Assembly: GCA_001642415.1 (NCBI GenBank)
Contig: LTDK01000159.1
Location: 36,059 to 100,058 of the forward strand
Origin: Nematocida ironsii
Lineage: Eukaryota; Microsporidia
Direction of reading: 5' to 3'
DNA length: 64,000 bases
A program made the position numbers and the translations under genes. Below, in pieces: positions 35,429-43,785 of this stretch; position 1 is the first letter of the stretch, and every line of letters begins with the position of its first letter. A model generated the notes under the pieces. That model ran no database searches. It saw only the letters and a program-made list of their open reading frames with translations, and was not told where the DNA came from.

Positions 35429-35949
35429 ATTAAAATATAAAAATAACTATCTACTATGACTACTCTAGGCAAACTGCTATATAAAGCACTAAAATATCTT
35501 AAATATTTTATACCGGATATTCCTATAAATAACACATAGAAATACGATAAAATACATAACCAGATAAAACAAATTAGTATTATAGATACTCTGCTATCTC
35601 TTAATAAAAATATTTAATTATTATCTATTTTTATCCCCTGCAGTTGTCTTTTATATAGTCTCTATATAAAATACATCTAGAGTGATGATTTATAACTATA
35701 CAATGTATTAAAACAGTGCAAATATTTGCTATTAGACCATTTATCAAATTACTATAATACAAACAGATAGAATAATACACCGCTTAAATTTACGAATAAT
35801 CCTTTACATCTATGTTATTTATACGGTGAAATAGCCAGAAATAATACTTTTTGTATTTTCTGTATATACTAAATTAATTATACTATACACATATATAAAA
35901 GGATAAATACAAATAATGCATAAATTTATTCTGAATTAATAATTCTTAT
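35429..35949. other. Convergent intergenic region
   Basis: AT-rich sequence between two 3' ends. No ORF, RNA gene or shared motif noted. Confidence 0.5.
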
Positions 35950-37347
35950 TTATAACTCGTGCTCTCCGAACTCCTCAATAGAAATTGGCTTATTGGTATA
36001 TAGTACTGGATACTTTTTGTCCAGCTGTGTGTAATCAATCTCCTCTGTTGCTGCATTACTATTTGCACACATATATTCATAGACCTCAAATGGTATCTTT
36101 AAGTGCCTTTTTTCAATTTCATTAATAAGCTGGTAATTTAGAACATTAATGCATTGGAGGAAGTCATTGTGTAGCTTAATGCTCATTTCATACGCTTTGT
36201 GCTTTTTTCTTTCAAGATGCTTTTCAAAGAATTCGATGGACTCAAACTTCTTCTCACAGAACCTACACTCAATTTCGCCCTTCTCTTTTGTATCAGTACA
36301 AAATGTATGCACATCAATTGTTTTTGGTATATTCGTTAAATAATTCATGCGATCTATTTCAAAGTAGCTGATTTGTTTTTGGAAGTCTTCAGGACTAGAC
36401 TCGTCTAACACACTGTTATTCCTTAGGTGGAATAGGCCGCACTTAAATACCATTTCATACGGATTATCATACTTTATTCCACAGTAGTAACAGAAGTTAA
36501 ACACTTTTCTAAGTGCTAGTATGTAAAGGTCTCCTATCTCCTCTGGCTTTACTTTGCTTTCCATTGCAGAGACTGTTTTATACACATCGGGTACTCCGAA
36601 TAACTCGGACATTTTTTGAAGAATGTTCTTTGCTTGCCTTTCTGTTTCAAGTATTGCATATTTGTCCATGAACTGGCATCCTACTTCCTTTACTGCTCTG
36701 CCCATAGTGGTGGTTGGAAGATACTGCACAGTTATAACTGCTTCTTCTGGAAGTGCACTTTGTACCGCCTGCTTAAACCCAGCAAGGTCCATCTCCGTTT
36801 GGATGTAGATACTCTTTTGGAAGCCCTCTGGGGCGCCTCCAGACTGAGATATAGCCCACTCGCCCACTTCTGCTCTTTTTTCAATTTCTGCTATAAGAGT
36901 TTTAATGGAAACCCGCTCACCAATGCCTTTAATGATAATTATCGGCGAGCTGTCTACTGTTTCACCTTTAATTTTATCAAATAGCTCTGTCTGCAATAGC
37001 TGCCCTTTGTTCTGGGTTTCTAGGCGTATGCTCATCTGGTAGTGAGATATAAAATCCCTAAACTCCATAAAAGAGTCCATGTACGACGAAAGCATCCATA
37101 AGTCCTTTTCTGTATACCATACACACTCTAAAAGGCCATTTGATATCTTGTCCTTGAGCCAAACCTCATAATACTGGCAGAAATACTCTCCATATGGTAT
37201 TTTATTTGTAATCAGTTGTAGCTCCTGCTCTCGAAGCATTCGCGCATTCTTTGTCATTATTTCGTATATTCTTTCCGACCTGTCTGCCTTTACTGCCTCC
37301 TTCTCATTTACTAATGGCCCGCCGTCCCCATATTTCCTTTTATTCAT
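35950..37347 (-). CDS. Ars2/SERRATE-like nuclear RNA-processing factor
   Basis: A 465-aa protein. The diagnostic part is the C-terminal half: DLYILALRKVFNFCYYCGIK, then EMVFKCGLFHLRN, matching the Ars2 element 'LD-x-LL-x-YLR-x-[VF]-x-x-[FC]-x-YY... E-M-x-x-[RK]-CG-x-x-H-[VL]-R'. It is followed by a C2H2-type finger (IECRFCEKKFESIEFFEKHL) and a helix ending in NDFLQCI, as in Ars2. A middle segment (GIGERVSIKTLIAEIEKR) may be the RRM-like domain. Ars2 joins the nuclear cap-binding complex with RNA-processing and decay machineries. The first zinc-type CYYCG pair is unusual, since animal Ars2 has YY there. It starts 64 bp before the next gene's end, on the same strand. Confidence 0.72.
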   Translation of the reverse strand: MNKRKYGDGGPLVNEKEAVKADRSERIYEIMTKNARMLREQELQLITNKIPYGEYFCQYYEVWLKDKISNGLLECVWYTEKDLWMLSSYMDSFMEFRDFISHYQMSIRLETQNKGQLLQTELFDKIKGETVDSSPIIIIKGIGERVSIKTLIAEIEKRAEVGEWAISQSGGAPEGFQKSIYIQTEMDLAGFKQAVQSALPEEAVITVQYLPTTTMGRAVKEVGCQFMDKYAILETERQAKNILQKMSELFGVPDVYKTVSAMESKVKPEEIGDLYILALRKVFNFCYYCGIKYDNPYEMVFKCGLFHLRNNSVLDESSPEDFQKQISYFEIDRMNYLTNIPKTIDVHTFCTDTKEKGEIECRFCEKKFESIEFFEKHLERKKHKAYEMSIKLHNDFLQCINVLNYQLINEIEKRHLKIPFEVYEYMCANSNAATEEIDYTQLDKKYPVLYTNKPISIEEFGEHEL

Positions 37348-37410
37348 TTGTACATCTAAAAAAAACTCATTTAAATACTTTTTCCTTTGACTTATTATCT
37401 ATGCTTTTTA

Positions 37411-38886
37411 TTACTTCTTCATTGGCCCCCATCCTAAACCAGACTTGTCTTGGAATTTAAGATACTTTCTTGATGTTATTTCGGCTGAGCGGGATTCTAC
37501 TGTAAAGTCTATAACGATGCTCTTATTTCTTTTATACTCATCTAAATACACCATTAAATTATGCGTATTTTTGTCAATGTCCTGCCTTTTTCCTGTTAGT
37601 CTGTCATTATATACAGCATATATCTCTGGCTTTATTCTTTCATAGTATAATATAACAGCCAAGTATACATATTCTATCTCACCGCTTGTTTTAATTGCAT
37701 TGGGCTTACAGTGCGTTAAAGAAACTGTTATGTTATTTCTGTGTAGGAAAGAAATAATCATGGGAAGGGGCGGCACAGGGAATGACAGAACAGAAGCAAT
37801 TGTTGGAATCGAATAATAGAACATTTCATCTATTTCATCTCGCGCCATGCACAGCATCCCATGAATTCTTCTGTTTATTTGTGGCAAAGTATGCGCTGTC
37901 TCTTTAACCCCACCAGTTTTGCTCTGTATGTCTGACTCATCTATAGAATCTATAACTCCGGCTAAAAAGTCTTTATTATGCAGCGGCCCATCCCAAAATG
38001 GCCCATACATACCAAATTGCCTCTTACAGAGTCTGCATACAGTGCTTGCAGGCAACTTCTGATGCCTAAACACGTCTTTATTCTCCTCTTTTTTTAGAAT
38101 TGGAAGTACTTCTCTATTTAAGCAAGTGCACATGAAATAGTTCTTATTTTTTAAGAGGGAGTAGTTGGACTGCTGCTTACTGCTACTAACCCGAATGAAT
38201 ACCCGAATGAAAAAGTCCATTGAAAGACTAACTAGCGGCTCAATAAACTTACCAGACTTTGCAGCTACTCTAGAAATGTATGATAGCACTATTCGCACTG
38301 CTATTTCATGTGAATACGAATTGTTCATAGAAACAGAGCCATAGTATTTATAACACGACTCAGGCGGCTTATCACAGAGCACCTTTGTGTCCGTTGATGT
38401 AACACAAAGAAGTCCCCCTTCTTTAAGCCCCTCTAATGCAGTTTCAATATACGGAGAGCATGTGCCAAATGGATCAATATCAATTACATCAAACTCCCTC
38501 TTTCTGTTTAGCATAAGTGATCTACAATCTTCGTTTCTTATTTCTACTGTTGTACTGCCTGTTGTAATTTCCTGGTTTATTCCTGCACCTATTCCATTCT
38601 TAGCACAGTTATTTATTATACTCTCACATGCTGCTGTGGATATATCATTCATTACTATTTTATTAGATCCCTCTAGTTCTTTTGCGTACCGTATGCCTCT
38701 AAGCCCAGTCGCTGACATACACTCAAGAAGAGACACTCCTTCTTTAGAAGTTGTCCTAATGAAATTATTGATGACCTTTATCGTAAGGGTTCTGTTAAAT
38801 TTCTGGGCCGGGTTGTAAAATGCCCCTCCTTCGATTATTACGCCACCCTCTTCAATTTTTCGGGTACTTACAGTTTCTTTATCCAT
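37411..38886 (-). CDS. TRM1: tRNA (guanine26-N2)-dimethyltransferase Trm1
   Basis: A 491-aa protein with the Trm1 layout. The N-terminus has EGGVIIEGGAFYNPAQKFNR, where the FYNP is a family signature. The SAM-binding region follows: LLECMSATGLRGIRYAKEL, then IVMNDIS. The catalytic-type motif is DVIDIDPFGTCSPYIETAL (DPFG), with CVTSTDTKVL after it. The C-terminal domain keeps a Cys pair CRLCKRQF, where Trm1 binds zinc. It dimethylates G26 of tRNA in nucleus or mitochondria. Length is near yeast Trm1 without its long extensions. The call is firm. Confidence 0.9.
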   Translation of the reverse strand: MDKETVSTRKIEEGGVIIEGGAFYNPAQKFNRTLTIKVINNFIRTTSKEGVSLLECMSATGLRGIRYAKELEGSNKIVMNDISTAACESIINNCAKNGIGAGINQEITTGSTTVEIRNEDCRSLMLNRKREFDVIDIDPFGTCSPYIETALEGLKEGGLLCVTSTDTKVLCDKPPESCYKYYGSVSMNNSYSHEIAVRIVLSYISRVAAKSGKFIEPLVSLSMDFFIRVFIRVSSSKQQSNYSLLKNKNYFMCTCLNREVLPILKKEENKDVFRHQKLPASTVCRLCKRQFGMYGPFWDGPLHNKDFLAGVIDSIDESDIQSKTGGVKETAHTLPQINRRIHGMLCMARDEIDEMFYYSIPTIASVLSFPVPPLPMIISFLHRNNITVSLTHCKPNAIKTSGEIEYVYLAVILYYERIKPEIYAVYNDRLTGKRQDIDKNTHNLMVYLDEYKRNKSIVIDFTVESRSAEITSRKYLKFQDKSGLGWGPMKK

Positions 38887-39104
38887 CTGGAATAAAAGTG
38901 AAAAATATTCTCTCTACGCATAAATATTAAAAATGAAGAGTTATTTTAACCGCTGTACAAACTGTTATTTGTAAATTATTTCTGTAATTTAATTTATTCT
39001 TATTTTCTTTGGGTTTTCCTGGATATATTCATTAATAATTACTTAATACTTAGAATATTTGTTGTAGGCTAGACGGTATATCCTGAAATAATCCTAATCT
39101 AAAT

Positions 39105-39833
39105 TTATTCTGGGCTGGTACTCTCATGAGATGTTTCTTCAACTAAGTCGTCTGCAGTTTTATTTTCTCCAGAGTTTTCTGGCTCTAAATCATACTCCTC
39201 TATTTCAACAACTCCATCTCTATAATAATCCAGTGGAATGTTCTTTGTACTTCTTTGCATGTTAGCACCGATTGGCATGACTCGTGCCACTCCTTTTGGA
39301 TCATCAATTGACAGTGTCATGTTTAAATTATCCATTGAGTCCTGTAAGAATGTGGCTACTCCAGAGTACTCTTCTAATTCCAAGAGTTCTTCTTTTGTTA
39401 GTCTGTCCTCTGGTAGAGTTGATATTGACAGAAGCTTTTCAAAAATGCCTCTAATAAGAGATTCAACCGTTGAAACACTGTCTTCCTGGTGGGTATATGC
39501 CACCCCATCTAACCCAGACTCAAAGGAAACTTTCGCTTTAGACGGTATAATTAAGTATCTCTTCAAGTCCTCTGGCTTGTCTAAGTAACAGGATATTCTA
39601 ACTCCTTTATTAGACTGATTCATCTCATCCATTTGTTTATTTCTAAAGGGGCACACTCTACATGTAAATGTGCTAATAAGAGAATCTGGGAAGAACATGT
39701 CTGGTACTATTAGCAGTCTAAGCAATCCTGCATTGCCACAGGCCACACATGGCTGTTCTATTTCTGCCGGCTCATTTGGCACTAGGTCTACTGAAATATC
39801 TAAATACGTCTGTTCTGGATCCGGACTGGACAT
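39105..39833 (-). CDS. ZPR1: ZPR1-type zinc-finger protein, single module
   Basis: A 242-aa protein with one ZPR1 module: CVACGNAGLLRLLIVPDMFF, then CRVCPFRNKQ (C-x2-C ... C-x2-C), and KVSFESGLDGVAYTHQED with the following helical segment, which correspond to the ZPR1 finger and the beta-sheet domain after it. Canonical eukaryotic ZPR1 proteins have two such modules (about 450 aa or more); here only one is present, a reduction. ZPR1 is reported to bind eEF1A and assist its folding. The N- and C-termini are acidic. It is head-to-head with 6-phosphogluconolactonase, 30 bp apart. Confidence 0.78.
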   Translation of the reverse strand: MSSPDPEQTYLDISVDLVPNEPAEIEQPCVACGNAGLLRLLIVPDMFFPDSLISTFTCRVCPFRNKQMDEMNQSNKGVRISCYLDKPEDLKRYLIIPSKAKVSFESGLDGVAYTHQEDSVSTVESLIRGIFEKLLSISTLPEDRLTKEELLELEEYSGVATFLQDSMDNLNMTLSIDDPKGVARVMPIGANMQRSTKNIPLDYYRDGVVEIEEYDLEPENSGENKTADDLVEETSHESTSPE

Positions 39834-39863
39834 TAAAAAAATATCTGTCTCTTCCTTGTATTT

Positions 39864-40478
39864 ATGAAAACAAAGTTATGCGTATCCAGTCTGGAATTAG
39901 TAGCGTATGAAGAATTAGTAAAGTACACAGAGAAACCACTTACACTAATGATATCCGGCGGGTCAATCCTAAGAATACTTGAGTCCGCTACAATTAGCCA
40001 GCTGGATAAGAAAGAGTGGACTGTTTTTTTTGCAGATGAGAGACTTGTTCCCCTAACCGATGAGCAGAGTAATTTTAAAACAGCAGAAGGGTTCTTACAG
40101 GGCGTGGGATCTGTCCATGCTTACAACACATCCCTGCCAGAAGAAGAAATGGTAAAGGAATACAAAGAATTACTTCAGAATGCAAAGGTGGACTTAGCAT
40201 TCTTAGGAATAGGGAATGATGGCCATATTGCTTCAATATTCCCAGAATCTCCAACAATTGATTCAAATGACATTGTCACCATAATAAAAGACTCACCAAA
40301 GCCCCCGGCAGAGAGAGTTACAGTTACGCCCCGTCTTCTTACAATGATAAAAAGAATAGTATTTCTAATACCAAGACAAGCGAATGGCCTGCTTAAAACA
40401 GTCACTGAGCCGCATTTTTCAATTATATCTAGAGTAAACACAGATATTGTTATAGCAGCAATTGACCCACTCTCATAA
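39864..40478 (+). CDS. 6-phosphogluconolactonase
   Basis: A 204-aa protein of the glucosamine-6-phosphate isomerase/6-PGL superfamily: LMISGGSILRIL, FFADERLVPLTDEQSNFKTA (family signature), VDLAFLGIGNDGHIASIFPE (substrate-binding and catalytic His region), and VTVTPRLLTMIKRIVFLI, which marks 6-PGL rather than the isomerase. It hydrolyses 6-phosphogluconolactone in the oxidative pentose phosphate pathway, yielding 6-phosphogluconate; the pathway supplies NADPH. The family is typically 230-260 residues, so this is a short form. The start is a clear ATG. Confidence 0.88.
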   Translation: MKTKLCVSSLELVAYEELVKYTEKPLTLMISGGSILRILESATISQLDKKEWTVFFADERLVPLTDEQSNFKTAEGFLQGVGSVHAYNTSLPEEEMVKEYKELLQNAKVDLAFLGIGNDGHIASIFPESPTIDSNDIVTIIKDSPKPPAERVTVTPRLLTMIKRIVFLIPRQANGLLKTVTEPHFSIISRVNTDIVIAAIDPLS

Positions 40479-40608
40479 AAGTAGTTAATGACAGAATATC
40501 ACCGAGCATACTTAATACCGAATAAATCCATAGATAAGCGGATTAAAAATATGTAAATGAAATTGTTATTTTACTAATTTTACTAATTTTTACTGGTTTA
40601 ACTGTTTT

Positions 40609-41043
40609 TTACTCACCTTTATCTGTCTTACGATGCGTTCTTAGCTCTGTGCCGGATGATTCATAGAATGACTTGTTCATTTCTCTTTTTATGTCATCTG
40701 ATGCATTTGCGTACACCTCCATAAACATATTCATCACAGGATCATTCGATAGAGTTTCTTTCTCTGTTTTTATCTCTTTCTGTTTTTCAAATGACATAAC
40801 AGGCACAGCGTCTAATTTAGTCCATTTTTTACTGGACGGCTTCTTTAGTGTTATTTCCAATTGGTCATTAACCCGTCTGTATCCCTCTACAGTATATTCA
40901 TGGATTATTCTTATGGTATAAGTACTAGATAGCATCTGTATAGAAAGAACCTCTCCTGTCTTTGCAACCGTTTTTACATCTTCTGATATTGGATAGATAA
41001 TAATTTTGGCCTCTTCTCTTGTCTCGTACCACTCGTGTATCAT
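40609..41043 (-). CDS. SGT1: Sgt1-like co-chaperone lacking the TPR domain
   Basis: The open frame extends upstream, but the extension is antisense to RNR1 and has no family match, so the ATG at 41043 is chosen (144 aa). Residues 1-80 form a CS domain (HEWYETREEAKIIIYPISED ... LEITLKKPSSKKWTKLD). The C-terminus is an SGS domain: MFMEVYANASDDIKREMNKS, then FYESSGTELRTHRK, matching the 'IYA-x-[AS]-x-[DE]-D... M-x-KSF-x-ES-x-GT-x-L-x-T' motif. Sgt1 bridges Hsp90 and SCF or kinetochore clients. The N-terminal TPR domain of yeast and plant Sgt1 is absent. Starts are 43 bp apart, head-to-head with RNR1. Confidence 0.8.
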   Translation of the reverse strand: MIHEWYETREEAKIIIYPISEDVKTVAKTGEVLSIQMLSSTYTIRIIHEYTVEGYRRVNDQLEITLKKPSSKKWTKLDAVPVMSFEKQKEIKTEKETLSNDPVMNMFMEVYANASDDIKREMNKSFYESSGTELRTHRKTDKGE

Positions 41044-41086
41044 AAATAAGCTTAAGAAAGTGAAATTATTTTTATCCCTAGTCAGA

Positions 41087-43447
41087 ATGTCAAGAGAGAG
41101 AACTATCTTGAAAAAAGGGAATAGAGTGGAATACAGCCAGGATATACTCTTAGAATATTTAAAAGGGATGGCAAGTGGACTTGATTCTACATTTATTAAA
41201 GTGAATGAGCTGGCAGAGAAAATAACCATGGGGGTGTGTGATGATATGACCACAGAGGAATTGGGAGTACTTGCAGCAGAGACTGCTGCAGATATGACAA
41301 CAAGTCATCCTCACTACTCTTTACTAGCAGGGAGAATAGAAGCATCATTTCTTCAGAAGAGCACACCAAGTAAATTTTCTGACGCAATGATGGAGCTGTC
41401 TAATTCAATCATATATGGAACAGATCTTAAAACAGAGATAATTTCAGAGAAGGTACTTGATATAATTCTGAAGAACCGAGAGAGATTGGACAGTGCCATT
41501 AAAAACGAGAGAGACTTTGAATTTTCTTACTTTGGAATTAAGACACTGAAGCGCTCGTACCTTCTAAAGTCAAACAATGTAATTATAGAAAGGCCGCAGT
41601 ATTTATGGATGAGAGTGAGTGTGGGAATCCATGAGGATGACATTGAATCTGCCATACAAACATATGAGCTTATGTCTACTAAGCACTTTATACATGCTAC
41701 GCCTACTCTTTTCAACAGTGGAACCATTTCACCACAGCTGTCCAGCTGTTTTTTATTGGCTATGCAGAGTGATTCAATTGATGGAATATACAATACGCTT
41801 AAGCAGTGTGCAATGATATCAAAGCATGCAGGAGGGATTGGTGTGAACATCCACAACATCAGAGGCACTGGCTCATACATTAAGGGAACCTTTGGTCATT
41901 CAAATGGGATAATTCCTATGCTGAGAGTGTTTGATGCCACATCAAAGTATGTTGACCAGGGAGGTAATAAGAGGCCTGGATCAATTGTTGTGTATATTGA
42001 GCCATGGCACAGAGACATATTTGACTTTTTAGATTTGAGAAAGAATACGGGTAAGGAAGAAATGAGGGCAAGAAATTTGTTCTTAGGACTATGGGTACCT
42101 GACTTATTTATGAAGAGAGTTGAAGAAGACGGGGATTGGGCGCTATTTTGCCCCAATATGGCAAAAGGCCTGCACGAGAAGTACGGAGATGAATTTGAAG
42201 AGCTGTATGTACAGTACGAAAAAGAAGAGAGAATTGAGAAGAAGGTGGTTCCAGCAAGAAAGCTGTGGAAGGCAATTCTTGAGGCAGAGATTGAAACAGG
42301 TGTACCGTACATTCTCTATAAAGACAGCTGTAACAGAAAGAGCAACCAGCAGAATCTTGGAGTGATCAAGGGAAGCAACTTGTGTGCTGAGATTGTTGAG
42401 TACACAGATCCAAATGAAATTGCGGTGTGTAACCTGGCATCACTTGCACTTCCAACATACATTGAAAACAATGAATTTAACTTCAATAAGCTAAAGGAGG
42501 TCGCAAAAATAGTAGCCAAAAACCTGAACAAAATCATTGATGTAAACAAATACCCATTAGAACAAGCTAAGAATTCTAATATGAAGCACCGCCCTATAGG
42601 AATGGGTGTACAGGGGCTAGCAGATGTATACATTCTTATGGGGTATCCATTTGAGAGCAAGGAAGCAGCAGAGTTAAACAAAGCAATATTTGAAACCATT
42701 TACTTTGGTGCGCTTGAGGCATCAAATGAACTGGCACAGAAGTACGGCCCATACGAGTCATATGCAGGCAGTCCTGTGAGCAAGGGAATACTGCAGTATG
42801 ATATGTGGGGTGTCCAGCCTTCTGACCAATGGGACTGGGCTGGTCTTAAAAAGAAGATCGCTGCCCATGGTGTACGAAATAGTTTGTTAGTGGCTCTCAT
42901 GCCAACCGCCTCAACCTCCCAAATTCTTGGATTTAATGAGTGCTTTGAGGGTTTCACCAGTAATATATACACCAGAAGAACACTCTCAGGAGAATTCCAA
43001 ATTGTGAATTCTCACTTGGTAAAAAATCTAGCAGATTTAGGCCTGTGGGGGCCAGAGATGAAGAACATTATTATTGAGCATGAAGGATCAATCCAAAACA
43101 TCCCCAGCATACCTGATAATATCAAACAGCTGTACAAAACTGTTTGGGAAATAAAGCAGAAAGCTGTAATTGATCAGGCAGCAGACAGAGGTGCATATGT
43201 TGACCAAAGTCAGTCGATGAACATTCACATTTCTACACCAACCTTTGCCCAACTAACAAGCATGCACTTCTACGGATGGAAAAAGGGACTTAAAACAGGA
43301 ACTTATTATTTGCGAACCAAACCATCCCAAGCTGCAATTAAGTTCACCGTAGATAAGCAGCAGGCACAGGAATACTTACAGAAGGAATCTGCGCCAGCCC
43401 CTGCCACATGCTCTCTTGATGGAGACTGCTTAAGCTGTGGAAGTTAA
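41087..43447 (+). CDS. RNR1: Ribonucleoside-diphosphate reductase large subunit
   Basis: The frame is open upstream from a TTG, but the first ATG, giving MSRERTILKKGNRVEYSQ, is taken as start (786 aa). The N-terminus has the ATP-cone region. The catalytic barrel shows NLCAEIVEYTD, MKHRPIGMGVQGLADVYILM, and ALMPTASTSQILGFNECFEG, with further family motifs SMNIHISTPTF and YGWKKGLKTGTYYLRTKP. The C-terminal tail ends CSLDGDCLSCGS, the redox-active C-x2-C arm. It reduces NDPs to dNDPs with the small subunit, not in this window. Length is slightly shorter than the yeast protein. Codon use is noticeably GC-richer than neighbouring accessory genes. Confidence 0.95.
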   Translation: MSRERTILKKGNRVEYSQDILLEYLKGMASGLDSTFIKVNELAEKITMGVCDDMTTEELGVLAAETAADMTTSHPHYSLLAGRIEASFLQKSTPSKFSDAMMELSNSIIYGTDLKTEIISEKVLDIILKNRERLDSAIKNERDFEFSYFGIKTLKRSYLLKSNNVIIERPQYLWMRVSVGIHEDDIESAIQTYELMSTKHFIHATPTLFNSGTISPQLSSCFLLAMQSDSIDGIYNTLKQCAMISKHAGGIGVNIHNIRGTGSYIKGTFGHSNGIIPMLRVFDATSKYVDQGGNKRPGSIVVYIEPWHRDIFDFLDLRKNTGKEEMRARNLFLGLWVPDLFMKRVEEDGDWALFCPNMAKGLHEKYGDEFEELYVQYEKEERIEKKVVPARKLWKAILEAEIETGVPYILYKDSCNRKSNQQNLGVIKGSNLCAEIVEYTDPNEIAVCNLASLALPTYIENNEFNFNKLKEVAKIVAKNLNKIIDVNKYPLEQAKNSNMKHRPIGMGVQGLADVYILMGYPFESKEAAELNKAIFETIYFGALEASNELAQKYGPYESYAGSPVSKGILQYDMWGVQPSDQWDWAGLKKKIAAHGVRNSLLVALMPTASTSQILGFNECFEGFTSNIYTRRTLSGEFQIVNSHLVKNLADLGLWGPEMKNIIIEHEGSIQNIPSIPDNIKQLYKTVWEIKQKAVIDQAADRGAYVDQSQSMNIHISTPTFAQLTSMHFYGWKKGLKTGTYYLRTKPSQAAIKFTVDKQQAQEYLQKESAPAPATCSLDGDCLSCGS

Positions 43448-43785
43448 TTAATAAAATGAATTATTACGTGAAAATTCTATTCTTTAGTCATAATTTATTA
43501 TAGAATTTACTAATAAACCATACTTATAATTTATAATGGATTAGTCATAGAATTCTTCTATTTTTATTTTAATAATGCATAATTGATGCATCCCCATGTA
43601 ATTTTTATACATAGAAGTATAAAATATGCAAATTGGCTTTAATTAACCATATTACTAGACAAAATTCTATAAGCATTCTGAACTCATTTCTGGTTATAGT
43701 CTATTAATTTAAACTTAGATACTTCGAATTTGAAAATTAAAAATATATAAGGAATGTCAAATAAATAATTTTTTAGATTTGTCAA
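43448..43785. other. Intergenic region 5' of the pol-like ORF
   Basis: AT-rich. I compared it with the DNA after the pol-like ORF (45859-46002) and saw no direct repeat that could be an LTR, and no tRNA-primer-binding-like site that I could support. Confidence 0.45.

Noticed and set aside
40609..41253. N-terminal extension of Sgt1 by 70 residues
   Set aside because: The extra part is antisense to RNR1 and has no family match; the ATG at 41043 starts exactly at the CS domain.
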